From Candidatus Electronema nielsenii (GTDB lineage: Bacteria > Desulfobacterota > Desulfobulbia > Desulfobulbales > Desulfobulbaceae), in contig JAGIXO010000037.1 of the NCBI GenBank assembly GCA_026122915.1, positions 1 to 14,601 on the forward strand: a DNA stretch of 14,601 nt. The letters are read 5' to 3'. The notes beneath the pieces were generated by a model. The model was not told where the DNA came from and did not search any database. It was given only the letters and a program-made list of their open reading frames with translations. The translations under genes and the position numbers were made by a program. Within the stretch, counting starts at the first letter, position 1, and every line of letters starts with the position of its first letter. This document shows positions 1 through 7,716 of the stretch, piece by piece.

Positions 1-1791
1 AACGAGATCGGCCAGCTTGTGCGAAGCCTGGGTCAGCGACTCAGTGGCGGCCTTGATCGCCTCCGCGTCCTCGCTGTCCATCGCCTTCTTCACCTTGCTG
101 ATCTCGTTTTCCACGTTGCCCTTGGTCGAGGCATCCACCTTGTCGCCCAAATCCTTCAGGCTCTTCTCGGCCATGTGGACCATCGAGTCCGCATGATTGC
201 GGGCCTCGATCACCGCCTTGCGTTTTTTGTCCTCGTCCGCGTGCAGCTCCGCGTCCTTCTTCATCTTCTCAATCTCCGCCTCGGTCAGGCCGGATGAAGC
301 GGTGATGCGGATGGACTGCTCCTTGTTCGTGCCCAAGTCTTTGGCGGACACATGCAGGATGCCGTTCGCGTCGAGGTCAAAGGTGACTTCGATCTGCGGC
401 ACGCCGCGCGGCGCAGGCGGAATGTCATTCAGCTCGAAGCGGCCAATGGTCTTGTTGTTCGCAGCCATCTCCCGCTCGCCCTGAAGCACGTGGATGGACA
501 CCGCAGGCTGGCTGTCCGCAGCGGTGGAGAAGACCTGGCTCTTCTTGGTCGGCACCGTGGTGTTCTTCTCAATCAGCTTGGTCATCACGCCGCCGAGGGT
601 CTCAATGCCCAAGGACAGCGGGGTGACATCCAGCAGCAGCACGTCCTTCACATCGCCCTTGAGCACGCCGCCTTGAATCGCCGCGCCGACTGCAACCACT
701 TCGTCCGGGTTCACGCCCTTGTGCGGCTCTTTGCCGAAGATCGCCTTCACTTTCTCCTGCACTTTCGGCATCCGGGTCATGCCGCCGACCAGAATCACTT
801 CATCAATCTTGGACGGATCGAGTCCGGCATCCTTGAGCGCGGTGCGGCACGGCCCTTCGCAACGGTCAATCAGATCAGCAACCAAGGCTTCCAGCTTGGC
901 GCGGGACATCTTGATGTTGAGATGCTTCGGCCCAGTAGCATCAGCGGTGATGAAGGGCAGGTTGATGTCGGTCTCCAAAGAGGAGGACAGCTCTTTCTTC
1001 GCCTTCTCCGCCTCTTCCTTGAGCCGCTGAAGGGCCATTTTGTCGGTGCGCAGATCAATGCCGTTCTCACGCTTGAACTCGTCGGCCAGCCAGTTGACAA
1101 TGCGCATGTCAAAGTCTTCGCCGCCGAGGAATGTGTCGCCGTTGGTGGACTTGACCTCGAACACGCCGTCGCCGATTTCCAAGATGGACACGTCAAAGGT
1201 GCCGCCGCCAAGGTCAAAGACCGCCACGGTCTCTTCACCCTTCTTGTCCAAACCGTAGGCGAGCGCAGCTGCGGTCGGCTCGTTGATGATCCGCTGCACG
1301 TTGAGGCCGGCAATCTTGCCTGCATCCTTGGTGGCCTGCCGCTGGGCATCGTTGAAGTAGGCCGGCACCGTGACTACGGCCTCTGTCACCGTCTCGCCGA
1401 GATACTCCTCGGCAGTCTTTTTCATCTTGCCAAGAATCATCGCGGAAATCTCAGCCGCAGAGTAGTTTTTGCCCTCCACCTTCACCATCGCGTCGCCGTT
1501 CGGGCCTTCGACAATGGTGAAGGGACTAAGCTGGATGGACTTCTTCACCTCTGGGTCAGAGAACTTGCGCCCAATCAGGCGTTTGATGGCAAACAATGTG
1601 CGGGTGGGGTTGGTGACGGCCTGCCGCTTGGCGATCTGGCCGACTAACCGCTCGCCGCTGTCGGGGAAAGCGACGATGGACGGGGTGGTGCGGTTGCCTT
1701 CGCTGTTCTCGATCACCTTGGGGTCGCCGCCTTCCATGATAGCCACGCACGAGTTGGTGGTGCCGAGGTCAATGCCGATGATTTTAGCCAT
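1..1791 (-). CDS. dnaK: Molecular chaperone DnaK (Hsp70), 3' end cut by window
   Basis: This is the cytosolic Hsp70 chaperone, which binds exposed hydrophobic peptides in an ATP-driven cycle with DnaJ and GrpE. Reading the complement of 1791 downward gives 597 codons with no stop. The N-terminus [20 protein letters not shown] carries the first phosphate-binding loop. The second ATPase signature [12 protein letters not shown] lies near residues 191-202, [14 protein letters not shown] at 167-180, and the interdomain linker [11 protein letters not shown] near residue 390. Family members are usually about 635-640 residues, so roughly 40 residues of the disordered C-terminal tail are missing because of the window edge, not because of damage. 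The start is ATG at 1791, with AAGGAG (complement of 1799-1804) about 7 bases upstream. grpE precedes it on the same strand, as in many bacterial heat-shock operons. The leader carries a CRISPR-like repeat. Identification is secure. Confidence 0.98.
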   Translation of the reverse strand, partial: MAKIIGIDLGTTNSCVAIMEGGDPKVIENSEGNRTTPSIVAFPDSGERLVGQIAKRQAVTNPTRTLFAIKRLIGRKFSDPEVKKSIQLSPFTIVEGPNGDAMVKVEGKNYSAAEISAMILGKMKKTAEEYLGETVTEAVVTVPAYFNDAQRQATKDAGKIAGLNVQRIINEPTAAALAYGLDKKGEETVAVFDLGGGTFDVSILEIGDGVFEVKSTNGDTFLGGEDFDMRIVNWLADEFKRENGIDLRTDKMALQRLKEEAEKAKKELSSSLETDINLPFITADATGPKHLNIKMSRAKLEALVADLIDRCEGPCRTALKDAGLDPSKIDEVILVGGMTRMPKVQEKVKAIFGKEPHKGVNPDEVVAVGAAIQGGVLKGDVKDVLLLDVTPLSLGIETLGGVMTKLIEKNTTVPTKKSQVFSTAADSQPAVSIHVLQGEREMAANNKTIGRFELNDIPPAPRGVPQIEVTFDLDANGILHVSAKDLGTNKEQSIRITASSGLTEAEIEKMKKDAELHADEDKKRKAVIEARNHADSMVHMAEKSLKDLGDKVDASTKGNVENEISKVKKAMDSEDAEAIKAATESLTQASHKLADLV

Positions 1792-1820
1792 GATATATCT
1801 CCTTCAATATGTTGTCGTCT

Positions 1821-1852
1821 GTTTCAATCCACGCCCCCGCGAGGGGGGCGAC
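1821..1852 (-). repeat. Solitary type I-C CRISPR-repeat-like element in the dnaK leader
   Basis: This is a single 32-base element. On the minus strand it starts GTCGCCCCCC, continues TCGCGGGGGC and ends GTGGATTGAAAC. This is the length and form of type I-C CRISPR repeats: a GTCGC start, a GC-rich hairpin and the ATTGAAAC tail. The hairpin arms are 1832-1838 and 1844-1850, a perfect 7-bp stem with a 5-base loop. No second copy lies at a spacer's distance (about 34-36 bases) on either side: the downstream side runs straight into the dnaK ribosome binding site and coding region, and the upstream side shows no repeat. It is therefore not an array in this window. Its resemblance to I-C repeats of sulfate reducers is from memory and was not searched. 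Confidence 0.75.
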
Positions 1853-1874
1853 TTCAAAGCTGCCTGCCGCTCTC

Positions 1875-1906
1875 TACAATGTGCATGAAAATACCGCTGT
1901 CAAGGG
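1875..1906 (-). promoter_or_regulatory. Possible promoter -35 element upstream of dnaK
   Basis: On the minus strand a perfect TTGACA (complement of 1898-1903) lies inside CCCTTGACAGC, about 107 bases upstream of the dnaK start. The best downstream -10 candidate is poor: CATTGT at 16 bases spacing. The same 11 bases, CCCTTGACAGC, occur upstream of grpE. dnaK may simply be cotranscribed with grpE, so this is a weak call resting on the -35 hexamer and its recurrence. Confidence 0.3.
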
Positions 1907-1940
1907 GACTTGTTCAGCGGCAGCAAGAATTCCGAGCAGG

Positions 1941-2510
1941 CTATTCTGTTTTCGCCGGGCCACTGGACACCACCACCTGCGCGTGGCGCAGCACCTTGTC
2001 CTTGAAGGCATAGCCCTTGGCAAACTCCTTCACCACGTGGTTGGCCGGGAGTTCCTCGCTGGCCTCCATCGTCAGCGCGTCCATCTGGTCGGGATTAAAG
2101 GGCTGGCCAACCGAGGAAACTGGCGTTACGCCGCAGCGTTCGAGCATGGTGTCCAAGCCCTTCTTCGTCAGCTCCACGCCTGCTAAAAGCGCGGCCAGCG
2201 TCTGCTCGGCATCGCCGCCCTCAACCTTGCCCTGCTCAATGGCCCGCTCAAGATTATCCGCTGTATTCAGCAGATCACGCAGGATGTTCTCGCCCGCGTA
2301 CTTGAGCAGCTTCTCCTTGTCACGCTCCATCCGCTTGCGTGAGTTCTCGGCCTCAGCAGCAAAGCGCGTCACCTGATCTAACTTGGCGCGGGTTTCCTCC
2401 AGCTCCTTCATCAGGCTCGCCTCAGCGGAAACCTCTTCCACTAATTCAGCCGACTCAGCAGGCTGGGCCAAGCTCTCCTCAGTCATTTCGTTTTTGTTCT
2501 CTTCAGCCAC
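1941..2510 (-). CDS. grpE: GrpE, nucleotide exchange factor for DnaK
   Basis: GrpE is the 189-residue co-chaperone that opens the DnaK nucleotide cleft to release ADP; it acts as a cytosolic dimer. Residues 1-30 are acidic and probably disordered. Residues 32-95 form the long charged dimerisation helix (ELEETRAKLDQVTRFAAEAE, then NSRKRMERDK). Residues 136-182 carry the beta-domain signature, FNPDQMDALT followed by GYAFKDKVLRHAQVVVS. The length is normal for the family. The start is a GTG at 2510 (complement of CAC), supported by GAGGGAG seven bases upstream. The stop is TAG at 1941. It lies 149 bases upstream of dnaK on the same strand; no dnaJ or hrcA is visible. Identification is secure and the start fairly secure. 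Confidence 0.97.
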   Translation of the reverse strand: MAEENKNEMTEESLAQPAESAELVEEVSAEASLMKELEETRAKLDQVTRFAAEAENSRKRMERDKEKLLKYAGENILRDLLNTADNLERAIEQGKVEGGDAEQTLAALLAGVELTKKGLDTMLERCGVTPVSSVGQPFNPDQMDALTMEASEELPANHVVKEFAKGYAFKDKVLRHAQVVVSSGPAKTE

Positions 2511-2543
2511 GTATATTCTCCCTCGTTTGAGCGGTTGTTATGT

Positions 2544-2574
2544 ATGATCGGGGGCACAGCGAATTTACGGCAAG
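2544..2574 (-). promoter_or_regulatory. Possible heat-shock (sigma32-like) promoter for grpE
   Basis: On the minus strand, CTTGCCG (complement of 2568-2574) is followed 13 bases later by CCCCCGATCAT (complement of 2544-2554). This keeps the CTTG and CCCC cores of the sigma32 consensus (CTTGAAA, CCCCAT) at a usable spacing, and the grpE start is about 35 bases further on. The match outside the cores is poor, so this is a tentative alternative to the overlapping sigma70-like site. Confidence 0.28.
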
Positions 2575-2601
2575 AGTAAGCACGGGGAGGGAGGCTGTCA
2601 A
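2573..2601 (-). promoter_or_regulatory. Putative sigma70-type promoter for grpE
   Basis: On the minus strand, TTGACA (complement of 2596-2601) is followed after exactly 17 bases by TACTCT (complement of 2573-2578). The -35 is perfect and the -10 keeps T1, A2 and T6. The -10 ends about 60 bases before the GTG start of grpE. The flanking CCCTTGACAGC is shared with the dnaK leader. No CIRCE inverted repeat (TTAGCACTC / GAGTGCTAA) is present. Confidence 0.4.
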
Positions 2602-2626
2602 GGGAGGGGTTACTGCCACGGCAAGA

Positions 2627-2658
2627 CACTTTGGTGGTTTTTCTAAACCACCAAAGTG
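2627..2658 (-). terminator. Perfect 14-bp inverted repeat after the aminotransferase gene
   Basis: The arms 2627-2640 (CACTTTGGTGGTTT) and 2645-2658 (AAACCACCAAAGTG) are exact complements separated by four bases. The hairpin begins 15 bases past the aminotransferase stop and about 25 bases before the putative grpE -35. Position favours a transcription terminator between the two genes. Neither strand has a T-run after the stem, so it is not a classical intrinsic terminator; mRNA 3'-end protection or a protein-binding palindrome are alternatives. Confidence 0.5.
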
Positions 2659-2672
2659 GGAAGGCGGAAGTC

Positions 2673-3983
2673 TCAAGCTGAGGCCACGTACAGTCGAATG
2701 GAATCAGCGATGGTGTTGAAGATGCGGGTGAAGGTTTCCTCGTCGCGCTCCAGCAAGGTGATACGGAAGCCTTGCAAGGTGGTGGCAAAAGATGAGAGCG
2801 GCACCACACAAATGCCGGTCGAGCCAAGCAGGTAATAGACAAAGCGTTTGTCCGGTTCCACACCAGAGCCGCTGACCATCTTTTCTACCGTGGTACGCAC
2901 CTCGTCCTTGACGATAGGCAGGCTCTGCTTGTGATTGAGCAAACCGTGTTCAAAGACCACGCTCATGTAAAACGCGCCGTTGGTACGATTGACTAACACG
3001 CCTTTCAATTCCTTGAGGATGTTATAGGCGATGTTGGAGTAGCGCTCGTAGCGACGGATACGCTCGTTGAGATACTTGGGATATTCTGGGTGCGTCACTA
3101 CCTTAGGCAACACGAGCTGCGGTAGGGTGGTGGAGCAGACCTCCATCATTTTAGCATTGAGGATGGACTTCGTATATTTCTCGAACATCGGGTCGTTATG
3201 GCCGTTATACACCTCGATCCAACCACAGCGACCACCCGGCCACGGCATTTCTTTCGACATACCTCTCATGCAGAGCGCAGGCACTCGCGTACCGATCACT
3301 GTGGCCAACGGTACCGCCTTGGTGCCGTTATAGACCATGTTCTGATACACTTCGTCACAGACGATAAAGAGGTCGTAGCGTTCAGCAATGTCAACAATCG
3401 CCCGCAGAATGCGTTCAGGATACACCGCGCCCGTGGGGTTGTCTGGGTTGATCACCAAGATACCCGCAATCGCTGGGTTATACTTGATGTTATTCTCCAG
3501 ATCATCCAAGTCCGGGTACCAGTTGTGGTTCGGATCAAGGATGTAGGTCAGTGGGCGGTCGCCTGCATGAGCCGCTTCAGCCGAGGAATGGGTGGAGTAG
3601 CTGGGCGTGGGTACGACCACTCTGGCCGTGGGCTTGAGTAAGCCAAAGACCTTGGAGATTGCGTCGCCGAGACCGTTGAAGAAAAGGATATCCTCAGCAG
3701 TGATCTGCGCTCCGCCAAGGGCGTTGGTCTGCTCGGCAAGAAACTGCCGAGTAGCTAACACACCTCTGGTTGGTGAATAGCCGTAGCTGGCATTGTCACA
3801 GGCAGCAGCAGCAACGATGTCTTTCATCCACGTTGGAATCTGCTCACCCTTGGCTATGGGATCACCGATGTTCTCCCAGTTCACCTTCACGCCTAAGGCC
3901 TGGAGCTGATTGCCAACATTGACGATGTTGCGAATCTCGTAGGTGAGTTCGCCCGCTCCGATATGCAGAATATCCGTTCGCAT
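2673..3983 (-). CDS. Pyridoxal-phosphate-dependent aminotransferase, class I/II
   Basis: This is a fold-type-I aminotransferase of 436 residues, cytosolic. It transfers an amino group between an amino acid and a 2-oxoacid using PLP; the substrate cannot be named from sequence alone. The substrate-domain start has NIGDP at 38-42. The cofactor site shows NPDNPTG at 179-185, CDEVY at 209-213 with Asp210 for the pyridine nitrogen, and MSKEMPWPGGRCGW at 242-255, where Lys244 is the expected Schiff-base lysine. Arg407 in GFRITLL is the expected binder of the substrate carboxylate. All catalytic residues are present and the length is typical. The start is ATG at 3983 with only a weak purine-rich AGAGAGAC upstream. 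It is flanked by a possible promoter upstream and a perfect hairpin downstream, so it is probably a single-gene unit. Confidence 0.93.
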   Translation of the reverse strand: MRTDILHIGAGELTYEIRNIVNVGNQLQALGVKVNWENIGDPIAKGEQIPTWMKDIVAAAACDNASYGYSPTRGVLATRQFLAEQTNALGGAQITAEDILFFNGLGDAISKVFGLLKPTARVVVPTPSYSTHSSAEAAHAGDRPLTYILDPNHNWYPDLDDLENNIKYNPAIAGILVINPDNPTGAVYPERILRAIVDIAERYDLFIVCDEVYQNMVYNGTKAVPLATVIGTRVPALCMRGMSKEMPWPGGRCGWIEVYNGHNDPMFEKYTKSILNAKMMEVCSTTLPQLVLPKVVTHPEYPKYLNERIRRYERYSNIAYNILKELKGVLVNRTNGAFYMSVVFEHGLLNHKQSLPIVKDEVRTTVEKMVSGSGVEPDKRFVYYLLGSTGICVVPLSSFATTLQGFRITLLERDEETFTRIFNTIADSIRLYVASA

Positions 3984-4059
3984 GGACAGTCTCTCTTTTT
4001 CGTTTAAGTTGCACGTTCAGACGACAAGAAGATGCCCTTCTTCTCTCTGAAAGCTCAAG

Positions 4060-4088
4060 TCATTACCACAGTCGGAGAACTACGTCAA
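4060..4088 (-). promoter_or_regulatory. Possible promoter for the aminotransferase gene
   Basis: On the minus strand, TTGACG (complement of 4083-4088) is followed after 17 bases by TAATGA (complement of 4060-4065), preceded by TGG in the extended -10 position. It is about 77 bases upstream of the ATG at 3983. The leader between them contains a small hairpin, AAGAAG at 4026-4031 with CTTCTT at 4037-4042. The -10 match is poor. Confidence 0.32.
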
Positions 4089-4138
4089 CTGCCTGATGAA
4101 TGAAATGTATCCGGGATGTACTGGGAAGGGGGTGTTGC

Positions 4139-5512
4139 TCAGGACTTGCTACTGTCAAGCCCGTATTTCTTGAGCTTGTTCAGCAGAGTCTTCCGAGTGA
4201 TAGCAAGACGACGGGCCGCCTCGCTCTTGTTGCCGCCGGTTTCCTCAAGGGTTCTGGTAATCAGATGAAGTTCCGCTTCTTTGAGCGTACCCTGCGGCAG
4301 GTCTTCTTCCGACTCATGCGACAGATTCATACTGACCCAACGCTGCACGGCTAAGGGTAAACCGTCCACATTCAAGTATTCTCCACGAGTCAGGATCACG
4401 CAGCGTTCAATTGCGTTCTCTAACTCGCGCACGTTACCCGGCCAAGGATAGCGAGTCAAGACATCCATGCACTTAGGGGTGAGACCCCTGACCTTTCGTT
4501 TATTCCGCTTGGCACAGCGACGGATGAAGAAGTCGGTCAACAGAGGTATGTCACTTCTGCGCTCTTGAAGGGAAGGTACGTCCAGCGTGACTACGTTCAG
4601 GCGATAATAAAGGTCTTCCCGAAAGCGGCCTTCTTGCACTTCCATCTCCAAGTCGCGGTTGGTAGCAGTGACAATGCGGACATCTATACTGATGATATCC
4701 TGCCCACCCACCCGCTGCACTTCATGCTCTTGGAGTACCCGCAGCAGCTTGGCCTGCATAGCTGGGGTCGTCTCGCCGATCTCATCAAGAAAAAGCGTAC
4801 CGTGCTGGGCCTGAACAAAACACCCCTCGCGGCGGCGGTCGGCACCGGTAAAGGCACCCTTTTCATGGCCGAACAGCTCAGACTCCAGTAGATTCTCAGA
4901 CAGTGCTGCGCAGTTCACCTTGATAAAGGGGCCGTCCTTGCGCAGGCTTTTGTAATGAAGAGCGGAAGCAACCAGTTCCTTGCCCGTACCTGAATCGCCA
5001 CTGATCAGCACCGTTGCTTCGGTAGGCGCAACCTGAAGAATCATCTCCCACAAAGCCTGCATGGGCGGGGAGGTGCCGATAATCCTGCCGTCTTCGTCAA
5101 GGGGCTGGCCGCCGTGCGGTTCTGGCTCATCAGGTGGCTGCCGGTGACTCATGGCGATTTTTGCGGTCTCATGAAGGCGTTCTTTATTGACCGGCTTGGT
5201 TAGATAATCGTGCGCACCCAGCTTAATCGCCTCAACCGCTGTCTCAATAAACGAATTTCCGGTCAGTATCACCACCGGAATGGCCGGGTTAATGGCGCGA
5301 ATCTCCAATAGTGCCTTCAGACCGTTCATATTCTTCATGCAGACATCCATCAGCACGAGATCAAACGGCCCGCCACGCACCTCATCTACAGCGGTCTCGC
5401 CATCATCCGCCTCCACACACAGCCAGCCCCAATTTTCGAGGATAGCACGAAGCAAGTGCCGTTGCGTCTCTTCATCATCTACGATTAAAACTTTTGCTGT
5501 TTTCGTCTTCAT
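4139..5512 (-). CDS. NtrC-family sigma54-dependent response regulator
   Basis: This is a cytosolic response regulator that, when phosphorylated, hydrolyses ATP to open sigma54 promoters. Its architecture is receiver, AAA+ and Fis-type DNA-binding helix-turn-helix. Numbered from ATG 5512 (457 residues), the receiver has acidic residues 12-14, phosphoacceptor Asp56 in LVLMDV, Thr84 and Lys106. The AAA+ domain has Walker A GDSGTGKE at 172-179, the sigma54-contact loop GAFTGA at 219-224, Walker B GTLFLDEIGE at 238-247 and FREDLYYRLNV at 297-307. The helix-turn-helix is about 415-450 (NKSEAARRLAITRKTLLNKL). All key residues are intact. A GTG at 5542 would add ten residues and has the better ribosome site (GAGGG, six bases away); I prefer 5512 because family members begin close to VLIVDDE. 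No cognate kinase adjoins it, so its partner and targets are unknown. A broken paralog lies at 7717-7790. Confidence 0.95.
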   Translation of the reverse strand: MKTKTAKVLIVDDEETQRHLLRAILENWGWLCVEADDGETAVDEVRGGPFDLVLMDVCMKNMNGLKALLEIRAINPAIPVVILTGNSFIETAVEAIKLGAHDYLTKPVNKERLHETAKIAMSHRQPPDEPEPHGGQPLDEDGRIIGTSPPMQALWEMILQVAPTEATVLISGDSGTGKELVASALHYKSLRKDGPFIKVNCAALSENLLESELFGHEKGAFTGADRRREGCFVQAQHGTLFLDEIGETTPAMQAKLLRVLQEHEVQRVGGQDIISIDVRIVTATNRDLEMEVQEGRFREDLYYRLNVVTLDVPSLQERRSDIPLLTDFFIRRCAKRNKRKVRGLTPKCMDVLTRYPWPGNVRELENAIERCVILTRGEYLNVDGLPLAVQRWVSMNLSHESEEDLPQGTLKEAELHLITRTLEETGGNKSEAARRLAITRKTLLNKLKKYGLDSSKS

Positions 5513-5601
5513 TCCGTCTACCCGCCCCTGCTGTTTTCGCACAGGCTGCCCTCAAAACAGTGCCAAGGCAGGCAGTGCTGCGCCTGCTGCTCTCGCCATT
5601 C

Positions 5602-5631
5602 ATCTTACAAGATAGAGTAGGTGGAAAACAA
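5602..5631 (-). promoter_or_regulatory. Weak candidate promoter for the response regulator gene
   Basis: On the minus strand, TTGTTT (complement of 5626-5631) is followed after 18 bases by TAAGAT (complement of 5602-5607), which matches four of six -10 positions. It lies in the 122-base gap after the LTA-synthase-like gene, past a possible terminator, where a separate promoter would be expected. The -35 match is poor. Confidence 0.25.
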
Positions 5632-5643
5632 TGCGCTGTCCAT

Positions 5644-5665
5644 AAAAAACTGTGGAAAACAGCTT
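5644..5665 (-). terminator. Probable intrinsic terminator of the LTA-synthase-like gene
   Basis: On the minus strand the sequence directly overlapping and following the stop codon folds as AAGCTGT, TTTCC loop, ACAGTTT (a 7-bp stem with one G-U pair). It runs into a stretch of six T (complement of 5644-5649). The stem is short and A/T-rich, so efficiency is uncertain, but stem plus T-run at a gene end fits an intrinsic terminator. Confidence 0.45.
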
Positions 5666-7695
5666 CACGGTACGGGTGTAACCGTCCTTTTCTCAAAGGC
5701 CATCTCACCCGTTTGCATCCATTTGGCGAACTCCTCTGCCTCCAGCTCGCTGTAGGTATGCTGATCAAAAAGGTAGTCAGCCATCTGATAATAGCTGATT
5801 GCTTCCTCTTCATTCTCTTTGGGCAAGGAGCTGCGCTGCCGCAAAGTTGAATCAGCAGCAACATCATAGAAGGTTTTGACCTGTTTCGGGGCAAGCACCG
5901 TCATTTTTCCGTCCTCTATATAGCCGACCTTCTGATAGTTCCCCAGCAAGGCATGGGCGGCGGACGGTTTGATCTTGCGGATATCATGACCGAAGAAGCG
6001 GCTGGGGTAGGTCCAGTTCAGCAAACCAAGCAGAGTAGGTGCATAATCCATCTGGCTCATCAAGGTGGACACCTTGCCGGGAGCGACTTGGCCGCCTGGT
6101 GCATAGATCAGCAGGGGGATATGATACTTATCGACCGGCAGCTCGGTCTTGCCTGCGCTGGAGGCGCAGTGATCAGCGACAATCACAAAGACCGTATTTT
6201 TGAACCACGGCTTTGTTGAGGCATTGCGGATGAACTCGCCAATGGCATGATCTGTGTATTTGACCCCGCCCTTCCGTCCTGATACCTGCGAGGGCAGATC
6301 AATCTGTCCGTCCGGGAAGGTGAAAGGCCGGTGATTGGAGGTGGTCATCAGGAAGAAATGGAACGGTTTATCCGCAGCAGCAGCCTTGTCCGCTTCTGCC
6401 AACGTCCAGCTGTACAGATTCTGATCGCAGGCACCCCAGATGTTGGCAAAGGTAATCTGATTTGCCTTGACACTGCTACGGTCAACAACACGATAGCCGT
6501 TCTCGCTGAAGAAGGAGTTCATGTTGTCAAAGTAGCCGAAGCCGCCGTAGATAAAGGCGGTGTCGTAGCCCTTGGCGCGGAGTACGGAACCCAGCGAGAA
6601 CAGCTTCTCGTTATGCGGCCTTCGCACCACCGAGCTGCCCGGTGTGGGCGGCAGCGATAGGGCCAGCGACTCCATGCCTCGTACCGTGCGAGTGCCAGTC
6701 GCGTAAAGCTGCGTGAAAATCAGGCTCTTCTGAGCCAGCGCGTCAAGGTTAGGGGTAAGATCAGACTGAGGATTCCACGCGCCTATATACTCCGCGCTCA
6801 GGCTCTCTACAGTGATCTGAATGATGTTCGGATGCTGCTCCTGTCCTTCATTGCGGACAAAGCGCAGGGTATCGAACTCCTTCGGTTTCAGCAGCACAGA
6901 GCCGTCCTCAGTCAGCTCTTTCTGAAGCACAGACAGGGCGGTCTGCTTGGGCAATGAGGCGTAGAACCGCTCGTAATCAAGCTCATTCTCAAAGAAGGCG
7001 GCAAAGAGCGACCACGTACCGTTTTGCGCCAGCTCACGGTTGAAATTGTTGGCGAACGAGGGCAGCCAGTCCAAACGCACCGCTGTGCCGAGCAGCAGGG
7101 CAGCAGTTAGCCACAAGGCTCCGTTCCGCAGACGGCAGCGAAACGGCTCATGCTCGCTATCAAGCCAGATTCTCGGCAGGCCAGTCCGCCAGATCAGCCA
7201 GAACAGCAGCACAGCAACTGCCAGCAAGCCACCAAGGATGGCAGGCATGGGATACGACTCGCGGATATTGCCCAGTACCTCGTTTGTATAAATCAGGTAA
7301 TCCACCGCAATGAAGTTAAAGCGGGTGCTGAACTCATCCCAGAAGAACCACTCCGCTGCCGCCCCAAAGAGGAGTACCAAGAGGACAGCGCAGCAGATGA
7401 TGCCCGCAATCACCCTTGCCCAGTGCTTCTTGAAGAAACCAGCTGGTAGTAAAGTCAGCACCACAATCAGCGGCAGCGATATCCATGCACCAGTGGCAAG
7501 ATCAAAGAGCAGCCCCCAGCCAGCTGCGGCCAGTAGACTGATATCCCAAGCAACATCTGCGCGAGCTTGACAGAGGAGCGCAACGCGGGTGGCAAAGGAA
7601 AGGCAGAGATACACAAGGAGGAAGATCAGCACGCCTCCGTATCGGCAGGAGAGCCAAGAGCGGATGCGGTCGGCAGGTGTTTTCTGTATCTGCAT
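5665..7695 (-). CDS. LTA-synthase-like membrane sulfatase/phosphoglycerol transferase family protein
   Basis: This is a 676-residue inner-membrane protein with an extracytoplasmic catalytic domain of the alkaline phosphatase/sulfatase fold, related to LtaS and OpgB. Such enzymes move phosphoglycerol or similar groups onto envelope glycans or lipids; the substrate here is unknown. Hydrophobic segments at about 20-42, 52-82, 95-115, 150-170 and 192-207 give roughly five membrane helices. The sulfatase domain follows from about 285. Expected metal and catalytic residues are present: Glu297 in VESLS, a nucleophile Thr (probably Thr337 in GTRTVRG), His455 in SNHRPFTFP, and Asp508-His509 in VADHC. 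The start is taken as ATG 7695. A longer reading from TTG 7731 runs into the regulator relic and adds residues unlike the family. The ribosome site is weak. It is downstream of cheB and upstream of the sigma54 regulator. Confidence 0.9.
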   Translation of the reverse strand: MQIQKTPADRIRSWLSCRYGGVLIFLLVYLCLSFATRVALLCQARADVAWDISLLAAAGWGLLFDLATGAWISLPLIVVLTLLPAGFFKKHWARVIAGIICCAVLLVLLFGAAAEWFFWDEFSTRFNFIAVDYLIYTNEVLGNIRESYPMPAILGGLLAVAVLLFWLIWRTGLPRIWLDSEHEPFRCRLRNGALWLTAALLLGTAVRLDWLPSFANNFNRELAQNGTWSLFAAFFENELDYERFYASLPKQTALSVLQKELTEDGSVLLKPKEFDTLRFVRNEGQEQHPNIIQITVESLSAEYIGAWNPQSDLTPNLDALAQKSLIFTQLYATGTRTVRGMESLALSLPPTPGSSVVRRPHNEKLFSLGSVLRAKGYDTAFIYGGFGYFDNMNSFFSENGYRVVDRSSVKANQITFANIWGACDQNLYSWTLAEADKAAAADKPFHFFLMTTSNHRPFTFPDGQIDLPSQVSGRKGGVKYTDHAIGEFIRNASTKPWFKNTVFVIVADHCASSAGKTELPVDKYHIPLLIYAPGGQVAPGKVSTLMSQMDYAPTLLGLLNWTYPSRFFGHDIRKIKPSAAHALLGNYQKVGYIEDGKMTVLAPKQVKTFYDVAADSTLRQRSSLPKENEEEAISYYQMADYLFDQHTYSELEAEEFAKWMQTGEMAFEKRTVTPVP

Positions 7696-7716
7696 AAAGA
7701 GTGCTCGGTGGTTGAG

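Noticed and set aside
352..1647. A 431-codon open frame on the plus strand opposite dnaK
   Set aside because: It is an antisense shadow of dnaK, whose codon bias often leaves the opposite strand open. The predicted protein has no recognisable domain and dnaK itself is certain.
1853..1940. Possible second CRISPR repeat or leader next to the solitary repeat
   Set aside because: Reading both strands at the expected spacer distance shows no second copy, even degenerate, of the GTCGC...ATTGAAAC pattern.
3198..3641. A 147-codon plus-strand frame inside the aminotransferase gene
   Set aside because: It lies antisense within a gene that has all its catalytic motifs intact, and the translated product shows no known domain or ribosome site.
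5546..5566. A sigma54-like -24/-12 promoter (TTGGCAC...TTTTGAGG on the minus strand) before the response regulator
   Set aside because: The GG is followed ten bases later by AG instead of GC, and the TTG block is off by one base, so the required GG-N10-GC spacing is not met.
5621..5660. Two TGGAAAAC direct copies resembling DnaA boxes or part of an origin
   Set aside because: Neither matches TTATCCACA well, there is no AT-rich unwinding region or dnaA/dnaN context, and one copy is part of the probable terminator stem.
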